Assembly (NCBI GenBank): GCA_945292135.1
Contig: CALYRA010000129.1
Coordinates: forward strand, 1-5,442
Reading direction: 5' to 3'
Length of the DNA: 5,442 bases
From: an uncultured Dysgonomonas sp.
Lineage (GTDB): Bacteria; Bacteroidota; Bacteroidia; Bacteroidales; Dysgonomonadaceae
Shown here: piece after piece, positions 1 through 5,442 of the stretch
Layout: each line of letters begins with the position of its first letter
Numbering within the stretch: position 1 is the first letter of the stretch
Program-made: the position numbers and the translations under genes
The notes under the pieces: generated by a model
The model's input: the letters and a program-made list of their open reading frames with translations, nothing else
What the model was told of the DNA's origin: nothing
Databases searched by the model: none

Positions 1-8
1 TGAAAAGA

Positions 9-16
9 CAAATATA
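9..16 (-). promoter_or_regulatory. Possible minus-strand promoter -7 element (divergent gene off the left edge)
   Basis: Read on the minus strand this is TATATTTG, an exact match to the Bacteroidota -7 consensus TAnnTTTG. Transcription would begin within a few bases of the left edge and run out of the window, as expected for a gene divergent from the peptidase. No convincing -33 TTG is visible at the usual distance (around 34-44), and the surroundings are AT-rich enough that a chance match is possible. No coding sequence of the supposed gene is in view. Confidence 0.3.
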
Positions 17-24
17 GTCATATT

Positions 25-47
25 TTTAAAACGTTTAAAATTTAAAA
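25..47. repeat. Three TTTAAAA repeats with a near-palindrome
   Basis: The heptamer TTTAAAA occurs at 25-31, 34-40 and 41-47. The first two copies flank a CG and form a 16-bp near-palindrome at 25-40, centred on the perfect 8-bp AAACGTTT (29-36), with one mismatched pair. It lies just upstream of the possible minus-strand promoter at 9-16, where an operator or an AT-rich activating element could sit. In DNA this AT-rich, low-complexity chance is a serious alternative. Confidence 0.25.
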
Positions 48-121
48 TTGTTCTAAAAAAAATATAATTTATTCTTATTTTATCTTAAAATTTGAGTACA
101 AATCTATTTTTACTATACAGG

Positions 122-167
122 AAATTTAAGTCAAGAACCCTAAAAGCCAAATATAGACTTCAAATTT
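122..167. repeat. Bulged inverted repeat upstream of the peptidase promoter
   Basis: The left arm AAATTTAAGTC (122-132) is the reverse complement of the right arm GACTTCAAATTT (156-167), apart from one unpaired base in the right arm. That gives 11 base pairs around a 23-nt spacer (133-155). The element ends 6 bp before the -7 box at 174-181 and so covers the -33 region of that promoter. The spacer contains CAAATATA (148-155), which reads as TAnnTTTG on the minus strand. No T-run follows either arm, so an intrinsic terminator is unlikely. A dyad operator is possible, but this is inference. Confidence 0.35.
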
Positions 168-173
168 ATTCGC

Positions 174-181
174 TATCTTTG
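174..181 (+). promoter_or_regulatory. Bacteroidota -7 promoter element for the peptidase operon
   Basis: TATCTTTG matches TAnnTTTG exactly and ends 20 nt before the ATG at 202. Initiation about 7 nt downstream would give a short leader of roughly 14 nt, typical of this phylum. No good -33 TTG is seen around 150-156. There is no Shine-Dalgarno sequence, only the A-rich stretch 183-200. As no other clear promoter was noticed before 5263, this element probably drives the whole six-gene run. Confidence 0.6.
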
Positions 182-201
182 CTAAAAAACAGAAGTAAAG
201 T

Positions 202-2361
202 ATGAGAACTATTAAAGTTATTATAATTTTCTTAACGCTCTTCTCTCCAATGATATTGCACAGTCAAGAACAAATTCTAACGCTTGAGGATTTAATCCCC
301 GGCGGAAAAACTTACAATAAATATCGTGCCGAAATGCCGCAATCAATATCATGGCATGGTGAAAATCTTACTTTTATAAAGGGCGATACAATGTTTATAT
401 CTCCTCGAAAAGAGAATGACCGACCAAAAACTTATTTCACTTTAGAAGATATAAATACCGAAATGGGGTTAACAGGAAAAGATCGTTTGATAAAACTAAT
501 CTATGCGCAATGGTTCAACCCCGAGTCAAACAATTTATTAGTAAGGACTTACAACAGAAGTTATATTTACGACGTAGAAACAAGGACGATAAACGCGACA
601 TTCAAAGTTGATAAAAATTTTGAAAATTTTGATTTTTCTCCAGCCTTTAATTATGTCGCTTACACAAAAGAAAATAATCTTTATATCCAAAGTCATGATG
701 GCAAAGAGTTTGCCATAACGAATGATACTAACAAAGCCATTCTGTCAGGTCAAGCCGTTCATCGCAATGAGTTTGGAATTCAAAAAGGGACATTTTGGTC
801 ACCAAAAGGAAGTCTTCTGGCATTTTACCGCATGGACGAAACAATGGTTACGGACTATCCCTTAGTAGACATTTCTACTCGTATAGCGACTCTCGTAAAT
901 GAAAAGTACCCCATGGCAGGTATGAAAAGCCACCATGTAACCATCGGCGTATATAACCCGACGAATGATAGCACTATATTTTTAAAGACAGGAACTCCAA
1001 AGGATAAATACCTTACAAATATAGCATGGAGTCCTGATGAAAAGTATATTTATATTGCGGAGTTAAACAGAGGACAAGACACTTGTTCTTTGAAAAGCTA
1101 TGATGCCAACACAGGAAAACCCATAGCTACAATCTTTACCGAAACCCATCCAAAATATGTAGAGCCGCAAGTTCCAATTTCTTTTCTAAAAAATGATACT
1201 GATAAATTTATTTGGCAAAGCAGACGTGATGGTTACAACCACTTTTATCTATATGATACAAAAGGTAAATTGATAAAACAATTGACATCCGGAAAATGGG
1301 AAGTAGTATCGACAATTGGATTTGACGCAAAAGGAGAAAATCTATTCTACATATCTACAGAAAAAAGTCCTATTGAAAAGCATATCTACAAGTTAAACTT
1401 AAAATCCGGGAAAAGGGAACAGATATCAAACGAAGAAGGCGTACATGAAGGATATTTAAGCGCTTCGGGAAAATATATTGCAGACATTTATACTTCGCAA
1501 AACAATCCGGGAAAAATAGCGACAATTGAAACCAAACCGAAAAAAAGCGTTATTTGGCATACAGCTAAAAATCCTTATATTAATAAGCAATTGCCCGAAA
1601 TTACAATCGGCACACTGAAAGCTAATGACGGCATTACAGACCTGTATTACAGAATGGTTAAACCTACTGACTTTGATCCTCAAAAAAAATATCCGGTTAT
1701 TATATACGTCTATGGAGGACCTCATCTCCAATTGATTGAAAACAGATGGATGACAGGAGCAAGGGGTTGGGATATTTTCATGGCTCAAAAAGGCTATTTA
1801 ATATTTACGCTTGACAACCGAGGCACGCCTTACAGAGGGTTCGATTTTGAAAATATCATCCATCGGCAATTGGGTGTCATAGAAACTCAAGACCAAATGA
1901 CAGGTGTAGAATATTTAAAATCTCTTCCATATATTGATTCAGAAAGAATTGGAGTTCACGGTTGGAGTTTTGGAGGATTTATGACCTTAAATTTGATGTT
2001 ACGACATCCCGAAACATTTAAAGTAGGCGTAGCCGGTGGTGCGGTTACAGATTGGAAATATTATGAGATAATGTATGGCGAACGCTATATGGATTCTCCG
2101 CAAGAAAACCCAAGAGGGTATAAAGAAACTAATATGGTAGATCGAGCAGGCGATCTCAAAGGACGTCTCATGCTGATTCATGGAGATGAAGATCCGACTG
2201 TCGTAATGCAACATAGTTTGCAGTTTCTGAAATCAGCAATAAAAAAAGGCACGCATCCCGATTTTTTTATATATCCGGGACAGGGGCATAACATGATGGG
2301 GCGTGACCGCATTCATTTACATGAACATATTACGCGTTACTTTGAAGATCATTTAAAATAA
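202..2361 (+). CDS. ptpA: Secreted prolyl tripeptidyl peptidase / DPP IV-like serine peptidase (family S9B, PtpA-like)
   Basis: This serine exopeptidase should release Xaa-Xaa-Pro tripeptides, or X-Pro dipeptides, from peptide N-termini outside the cytoplasm. Residues 1-21 form a signal peptide, with cleavage likely after LHS to expose Gln22. A DPP IV-type beta-propeller covers about residues 95-440, and the alpha/beta-hydrolase domain runs from about 500 to the end. The triad is Ser589 (HGWSFGG), Asp664 (HGDEDPT) and His696 (GQGHN). Tyr504 in YGGPH fits the oxyanion position. From memory, the triad spacing (75 and 107 residues from Ser) equals that of P. gingivalis PtpA (Ser603, Asp678, His710). 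The propeller has a single Glu190 (NEFG) where true DPP IV has a Glu-Glu pair, and Glu622 (YEIM) matches PtpA Glu636. Both features favour the tripeptidyl enzyme. At 719 residues it is full length. The family call is very secure; tripeptidyl specificity and the symbol are inferred. Confidence 0.93.
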   Translation: MRTIKVIIIFLTLFSPMILHSQEQILTLEDLIPGGKTYNKYRAEMPQSISWHGENLTFIKGDTMFISPRKENDRPKTYFTLEDINTEMGLTGKDRLIKLIYAQWFNPESNNLLVRTYNRSYIYDVETRTINATFKVDKNFENFDFSPAFNYVAYTKENNLYIQSHDGKEFAITNDTNKAILSGQAVHRNEFGIQKGTFWSPKGSLLAFYRMDETMVTDYPLVDISTRIATLVNEKYPMAGMKSHHVTIGVYNPTNDSTIFLKTGTPKDKYLTNIAWSPDEKYIYIAELNRGQDTCSLKSYDANTGKPIATIFTETHPKYVEPQVPISFLKNDTDKFIWQSRRDGYNHFYLYDTKGKLIKQLTSGKWEVVSTIGFDAKGENLFYISTEKSPIEKHIYKLNLKSGKREQISNEEGVHEGYLSASGKYIADIYTSQNNPGKIATIETKPKKSVIWHTAKNPYINKQLPEITIGTLKANDGITDLYYRMVKPTDFDPQKKYPVIIYVYGGPHLQLIENRWMTGARGWDIFMAQKGYLIFTLDNRGTPYRGFDFENIIHRQLGVIETQDQMTGVEYLKSLPYIDSERIGVHGWSFGGFMTLNLMLRHPETFKVGVAGGAVTDWKYYEIMYGERYMDSPQENPRGYKETNMVDRAGDLKGRLMLIHGDEDPTVVMQHSLQFLKSAIKKGTHPDFFIYPGQGHNMMGRDRIHLHEHITRYFEDHLK

Positions 2362-2367
2362 ACTACG

Positions 2368-2829
2368 ATGATTATCAATATTAAAAGGACTGATTCCTCA
2401 GATAAACATTTTTCTATATTAATAAAATTATTAGATTCGGAACTAAGCGACATCGACAAAGAAGCTCACGATATTTGTAAACAGTACAACCATATCGAAA
2501 CGATAAAACACGTCGTAATTGCGTATTACGATGATAATCTGGTAGGATGCGGCGCTATCAGGAAATACTCAGAAGAAGTGATTGAAATAAAAAGAATGTT
2601 TGTTTTGAATAATTATCGAGATAAAGGGATAGCAACAGATATATTGAAAGAATTGGAAAATTGGAGTAAAGAATTAAATTACAAAAAATGTATTCTCGAA
2701 ACAGGCAAAAAATTATCAGGAGCTATAAAATTTTATCAAAAAAACGAATATTCCCAAATTCCTAATTACGGACAATACCAAAATATGAAAAGTAGCATTT
2801 GTTTCGAGAAAGAACTAAATAACAAATGA
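2368..2829 (+). CDS. GNAT-family N-acetyltransferase
   Basis: This is a 153-residue cytoplasmic acetyltransferase, normal length for a single-domain GNAT. Beta strands around 48-65 (HVVIAYYDDNLVGCGAI) lead to motif A at about 72-100. There IKRMFV is followed by the acetyl-CoA pyrophosphate loop RDKGIA (84-89), fitting R/Q-x-x-G-x-G/A, and then a helix. The strand KKCILETG (about 106-113) and the segment AIKFYQKNEY are typical of motif B. The ending with IPNYGQY resembles a common group of uncharacterised bacterial GNATs. The substrate (amine, antibiotic, peptide or protein) cannot be told. The start lies 6 nt after the peptidase stop and the gene ends in an ATGA overlap with the next one, so it is probably co-transcribed and coupled to it. 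Confidence 0.85.
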   Translation: MIINIKRTDSSDKHFSILIKLLDSELSDIDKEAHDICKQYNHIETIKHVVIAYYDDNLVGCGAIRKYSEEVIEIKRMFVLNNYRDKGIATDILKELENWSKELNYKKCILETGKKLSGAIKFYQKNEYSQIPNYGQYQNMKSSICFEKELNNK

Positions 2830-3380
2830 TGAGAAAAAAGAATGTTATAATCGTAATAGGCGGAATATTGTTATTCTTCATCATATTTGCCTTATGGATA
2901 GGTGGAATTGTTTTTTTTCACGACAAAAATATTTTTACGGCAAATGAATGGAGTTATTATCTAATGACATCTATTGTTATCTTACCCCATCCTCTTATCG
3001 CAAAGGTGGCTAATGTATTGAATAAAAAGAGACTTGGTAGCATGAGTCAATGGAGCAAGGCAAAGATACCTTGGTGGGTATTTATATTTTCTTATATTTT
3101 GTTAGTACTAATATGTTTCCCTATGAGTAACATTGAACAAATAATAGGATTTATAATAAATCTTAGGTATAATTATGAACGCGCAACTGTTGGCCTAATA
3201 TTATTTTTTATATTTTTGATCCCCCTTTTGATATCATTCCTCATATCATCAATAATAGAAAAAGGAGGTACCCCTCAAAAGAAATGGAGTTTTATAATTA
3301 TAAACATTGGCTCATTCCTAACCACCTCAATTTTTAGTTGCGTCATGTTTAGTATTTTGGTATATCTATGTATAAAATAA
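2826..3380 (+). CDS. Uncharacterised five-helix inner-membrane protein
   Basis: I do not recognise a family. The 184-residue product has about five hydrophobic segments, near residues 7-31, 45-62, 84-102, 121-144 and 155-182. Loops carry basic patches (KKR 67-69, KAK 78-80, KK 152-153). Helix 2 contains the polar/proline motif LPHPLIAK (53-60), and a WW pair (83-84) opens helix 3. There is no signal peptidase site or catalytic motif. The start overlaps the GNAT stop as ATGA; a second ATG at 2829 is equally possible. The last 13 nt overlap queD. Reading frame integrity and tight packing on both sides support a real gene. It could be a small membrane partner of the GNAT enzyme, but only proximity suggests that. 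Confidence 0.75.
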   Translation: MMRKKNVIIVIGGILLFFIIFALWIGGIVFFHDKNIFTANEWSYYLMTSIVILPHPLIAKVANVLNKKRLGSMSQWSKAKIPWWVFIFSYILLVLICFPMSNIEQIIGFIINLRYNYERATVGLILFFIFLIPLLISFLISSIIEKGGTPQKKWSFIIINIGSFLTTSIFSCVMFSILVYLCIK

Positions 3381-3727
3381 GTAAACAATTTGCCTTTTCG
3401 GCATCTCATATATTAGAAGGACTTCCGCAAGAACATCCTTGCGCGCGAATGCATGGTCACAACTATATCGTTACAGTACATCTCAAAGCGGCGAAATTGA
3501 ATAGCATAGGTTTTGTAAAAGATTACAGGGAACTTGGCATTGTGAAAGAATATATAGATAACAATCTGGATCATAGACATTTGAACGATATATTTACATT
3601 CAATCCTACCGCCGAAAATATAGCTAAAGCATTATTTGATAAATTTGCATCCCAAATACCCGAACTATACGCTGTAGAGGTTTCAGAAACGCCCAAAACG
3701 ACAGCCATTTATGAAGCTGATTGTTAG
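3368..3727 (+). CDS. queD: 6-carboxy-5,6,7,8-tetrahydropterin synthase QueD
   Basis: QueD converts 7,8-dihydroneopterin triphosphate to 6-carboxy-tetrahydropterin (EC 4.1.2.50), the second step from GTP towards preQ0 and queuosine. The 119-residue length is typical. Zinc ligands are His14 (SASH), His29 and His31 (HGH). The catalytic nucleophile is Cys25 in C-x3-HGH, the arrangement that marks QueD rather than animal-type PTPS. The Asp68-His69 pair (LDHRH) completes the catalytic relay, and Glu107 near the C-terminus fits the pterin-anchoring residue. PTAEN (80-84) is the usual pterin-synthase segment. It begins inside the last 13 nt of the membrane protein gene, with no Shine-Dalgarno sequence, and ends 17 nt inside queE. 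The following queE gene confirms the queuosine role. Confidence 0.95.
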   Translation: MYKISKQFAFSASHILEGLPQEHPCARMHGHNYIVTVHLKAAKLNSIGFVKDYRELGIVKEYIDNNLDHRHLNDIFTFNPTAENIAKALFDKFASQIPELYAVEVSETPKTTAIYEADC

Positions 3728-4292
3728 AGAAATATTTTATTCCTTACAAGGTGAGGGAGGAAGACAAGGTGAAGCATCTATATTTATTCGCTTATCAAAA
3801 TGTAATTTAAAATGTACGTTTTGTGATACGGATTTTGACAATGGGTACGAGATGTATATTGCAGACATATTAGAGCATATTAAACAATATCCCTGCAAAT
3901 GGATTATTTGGACAGGTGGTGAGCCTACAATACAATTAACGGATGAGATTCTCGTAAATTTCCGTAATGCAGGTTACAAGCAAGCAATAGAAACGAACGG
4001 AACACGTAATGTACCTTCATTAATTGATTACATTACATGCAGCCCCAAAATAAACTATTATAAGGTTAAAGAAAAGATACCTTTTGCACAAGAAATAAGA
4101 CTAGCAATAAAAGCAGGAGATCAAATTCCTGATATATCTATATTTCCCAAAGCGGATAACTATTTTATAAGTCCTATATTTGATGGAGAAAAGCCGAATA
4201 TGCGTAACATTAACTATTGTGTCGAGTTTATCAAAAAGAATCCGGTATGGAAACTAAGTCTTCAAATACACAAATTAATAAACATAGAGTGA
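3711..4292 (+). CDS. queE: 7-carboxy-7-deazaguanine synthase QueE (radical SAM)
   Basis: QueE rearranges the QueD product 6-carboxy-tetrahydropterin into 7-carboxy-7-deazaguanine (EC 4.3.99.3), using S-adenosylmethionine and a [4Fe-4S] cluster. The N-terminus has the QueE signature YSLQGEGGRQGEASIF (10-25). The cluster cysteines are Cys31, Cys35 and Cys38 in canonical CX3CX2C spacing, followed by DTDF. TGGEPT (68-73) is the SAM amino-group binding motif, and ETNGT (94-98) is a further family motif. The C-terminus (LSLQIHKLINIE) is intact. At 193 residues it is of the short type. The start at 3711 is preferred because it puts REIFYSLQGEG at the expected N-terminal position, although it overlaps queD by 17 nt. 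QueC and QueF, needed to finish preQ1, are not in the window. Confidence 0.95.
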   Translation: MKLIVREIFYSLQGEGGRQGEASIFIRLSKCNLKCTFCDTDFDNGYEMYIADILEHIKQYPCKWIIWTGGEPTIQLTDEILVNFRNAGYKQAIETNGTRNVPSLIDYITCSPKINYYKVKEKIPFAQEIRLAIKAGDQIPDISIFPKADNYFISPIFDGEKPNMRNINYCVEFIKKNPVWKLSLQIHKLINIE

Positions 4293-4298
4293 ATTTCA

Positions 4299-5213
4299 AT
4301 GGAACGTTTTGACATCAATATATTAGGTTGTGGCTCGGCAACTCCTACCCTACAACATCATCCTTCATCACAAGTCATCAATGTAAGGGAGAAATTGTTT
4401 ATGATAGATTGTGGAGAAGGTACTCAGCTACAGTTTAGAAAAAGTCGTCTAAGATTTGGAAGGTTGAACAGGATATTTATTTCCCATTTACATGGCGACC
4501 ATTGTTTCGGAATAATAGGATTAATTTCGACATTAGCTTTATTAGGACGAACAGGCGATATGTATATACATGCGCACGCAGATTTAGAAAATATATTAAA
4601 GCCGCTAATAAATTATTTTTGTAAAGACAATCCTTTCAATGTTATATTTGCGCCTTTTGATCCGACTCTGAACGAAGTTATATATGAGGACAGATCTATA
4701 AAAGTCAGTACTATACCTCTAATACATCGAGTGCCATGCGCAGGCTTTTTGTTTCAAGAGCAGGAAACCAATGCGCATCTTATAGCAGATATGATTCAAT
4801 TCCATAATATTCCGATAAAGGAATTGGCAAATATAAAAAAGGGGGCTGATTTTGTAAAAGAAGACGGAACAGTCATACCAAATAAAATGTTAACCCGACC
4901 TGCCGACCAAGCTCGCAGCTATGCATATTGTTCAGACACAGCATATAATGAAAAAATTGTACCCATCATTGAAAATGTCGATGTTTTATATCATGAAGCT
5001 ACATTTGGAGAAGATAATATACACAGAACTATTAAAACCGGGCATTCGACAGCCAAACAAGCTGCGCAAATAGCTAAATTAGCCAATGTAAAAAAACTTA
5101 TATTAGGTCATTTTTCTGCGCGATACACAGATAACACCAGTTTATTAGAAGAAGCTAAAAGCATATTTCCCAATACGATATTAGCCAACGAGGGATTGTG
5201 TGAAAAATTGTGA
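4299..5213 (+). CDS. rnz: Ribonuclease Z (tRNA 3' endonuclease)
   Basis: RNase Z is a zinc-dependent metallo-beta-lactamase-fold endonuclease that cuts 3' trailers from tRNA precursors (EC 3.1.26.11). At 304 residues it is the short bacterial form. The phosphodiesterase motif HLHGDH (63-68) supplies His63, His65, Asp67 and His68. The other metal ligands are His143 (IPLIHRVP), Asp213 (YCSDTAY) and His271 (GHFSARY). HEATF (232-236) and TGHSTAKQAA (247-256) are RNase Z signatures. The stretch between about 153 and 200 (KKGADF, DGTVIPNKML) corresponds to the exosite arm region that binds the tRNA elbow, so it should be a tRNA enzyme and not a generic phosphodiesterase. The gene begins 6 nt after queE with no separate promoter seen, putting tRNA trimming in the same transcript as queuosine synthesis. 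Confidence 0.96.
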   Translation: MERFDINILGCGSATPTLQHHPSSQVINVREKLFMIDCGEGTQLQFRKSRLRFGRLNRIFISHLHGDHCFGIIGLISTLALLGRTGDMYIHAHADLENILKPLINYFCKDNPFNVIFAPFDPTLNEVIYEDRSIKVSTIPLIHRVPCAGFLFQEQETNAHLIADMIQFHNIPIKELANIKKGADFVKEDGTVIPNKMLTRPADQARSYAYCSDTAYNEKIVPIIENVDVLYHEATFGEDNIHRTIKTGHSTAKQAAQIAKLANVKKLILGHFSARYTDNTSLLEEAKSIFPNTILANEGLCEKL

Positions 5214-5262
5214 ACCATTACATTTTTTTTAATTTTTATATTTTCTTTTTATTATTAATAAC

Positions 5263-5270
5263 TATATTTG
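5263..5270 (+). promoter_or_regulatory. Bacteroidota -7 promoter element for the right-edge gene
   Basis: TATATTTG fits TAnnTTTG exactly and ends 24 nt before the GTG at 5295. A start about 7 nt downstream gives a leader of some 18 nt, rich in A. Around the -33 position (5240-5246) there is only a T-rich tract without TTG. The preceding 81-nt gap after rnz is the only sizeable gap downstream of the operon, consistent with a new transcription unit. Confidence 0.5.
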
Positions 5271-5294
5271 TAGTGACTGGTTAAAATAAAAAAA

Positions 5295-5442
5295 GTGAAA
5301 AAATTTGTTTATATCACAATCTTATATTTATTATTTGCAGGAGCAACAATTTCTGCGAATACCGGTCATATTAACCCAAACGCTTCTTTAACTGATTTTT
5401 ACGATTTTCCTGATGATATAAGGACTATAGATGTGTACATCA
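5295..5442 (+). CDS. Exported protein of unknown function, 5' end only (runs off the right edge)
   Basis: Forty-nine codons are visible, open to the window end. The translation begins MKKFVYITILYLLFAGATIS, a classical signal peptide with a KK n-region, a hydrophobic core, and likely cleavage after ISA (residue 21) before NTG. The mature part begins NTGHINPNASLTDFYDF and is acidic; I do not recognise a family. A GTG start is chosen because an in-frame TGA lies at 5274-5276, no in-frame ATG follows it, and the signal peptide begins exactly at the GTG. The A-rich stretch just before it and the TAnnTTTG box at 5263-5270 support this start. The product is likely periplasmic or surface-located. Confidence 0.65.
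   Translation, partial: MKKFVYITILYLLFAGATISANTGHINPNASLTDFYDFPDDIRTIDVYI

Noticed and set aside
148..155. Second minus-strand TAnnTTTG match as a stand-alone promoter
   Set aside because: There is no -33 element at a fitting distance and the sequence is AT-rich. It is mentioned only as part of the repeated element and not listed as a separate feature.
1456..1788. Minus-strand ORF of 110 codons within the peptidase gene
   Set aside because: It lies wholly antisense to the conserved peptidase domain, its translation is Cys/Phe/Ile-rich without recognisable motifs, and it has no promoter or neighbour supporting it.
1999..2214. Minus-strand ORF of 71 codons within the peptidase gene
   Set aside because: It is antisense to the catalytic region, with no motif or start signal, and is explained as a shadow of the real gene.
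3284..3337. Seventeen-codon ORF after the internal Shine-Dalgarno sequence
   Set aside because: Too short to support as a gene; the SD-to-ATG spacing is long and it lies inside a real coding sequence. It is kept only as a possible regulatory observation.
5203..5250. Possible intrinsic terminator after rnz (AAAAAT / ATTTTT pairing followed by a T-rich tract)
   Set aside because: The stem would be only about six A-T pairs and would begin inside the rnz coding end. There is no GC-rich hairpin, so the T-rich tract alone does not support a terminator call.
1..5442. CRISPR arrays, tRNA/rRNA genes, insertion sequences, toxin-antitoxin or defence systems
   Set aside because: No spaced direct repeats, no tRNA cloverleaf, no transposase motifs or terminal inverted repeats, and no defence-type domains were seen. 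The coding sequence is nearly all accounted for by the listed genes.

Overview
The window is compact, strongly AT-rich bacterial DNA, most likely from the phylum Bacteroidota and probably the order Bacteroidales. Three things point there. Two promoters match the Bacteroidota -7 consensus TAnnTTTG. The gene starts lack Shine-Dalgarno sequences and are instead A-rich just upstream. The first gene encodes a secreted S9 peptidase that, from memory, closely resembles prolyl tripeptidyl peptidase PtpA of Porphyromonas gingivalis. The genus cannot be fixed from this sequence alone.

Layout: 1-201 is an intergenic region with a promoter for the first gene, a bulged inverted repeat, and possible minus-strand promoters for a divergent gene off the left edge. 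Six plus-strand genes follow with almost no space between them: a secreted prolyl tripeptidyl/dipeptidyl peptidase (202-2361), a GNAT acetyltransferase (2368-2829), an unrecognised five-helix membrane protein (2826-3380), queD (3368-3727), queE (3711-4292) and rnz (4299-5213). The junctions are +6, -4, -13, -17 and +6 nt, which suggests one operon. An 81-nt T-rich gap with a second TAnnTTTG promoter precedes the start of another exported protein (GTG at 5295), which is cut by the right edge.

The last three operon genes share a tRNA theme. QueD and QueE catalyse consecutive steps toward preQ0, the 7-deazaguanine precursor of queuosine in tRNA anticodons, and RNase Z trims tRNA 3' ends. The peptidase acts outside the cytoplasm in peptide catabolism and has no obvious functional tie to them. 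The GNAT and membrane protein have no assignable substrate or role. Most of the window is ordinary, well-conserved housekeeping sequence. I found no clear evidence of a new defence, mobile or RNA system. The least explained parts are the membrane protein with its coupled GNAT gene, and the symmetrical elements upstream of the peptidase.
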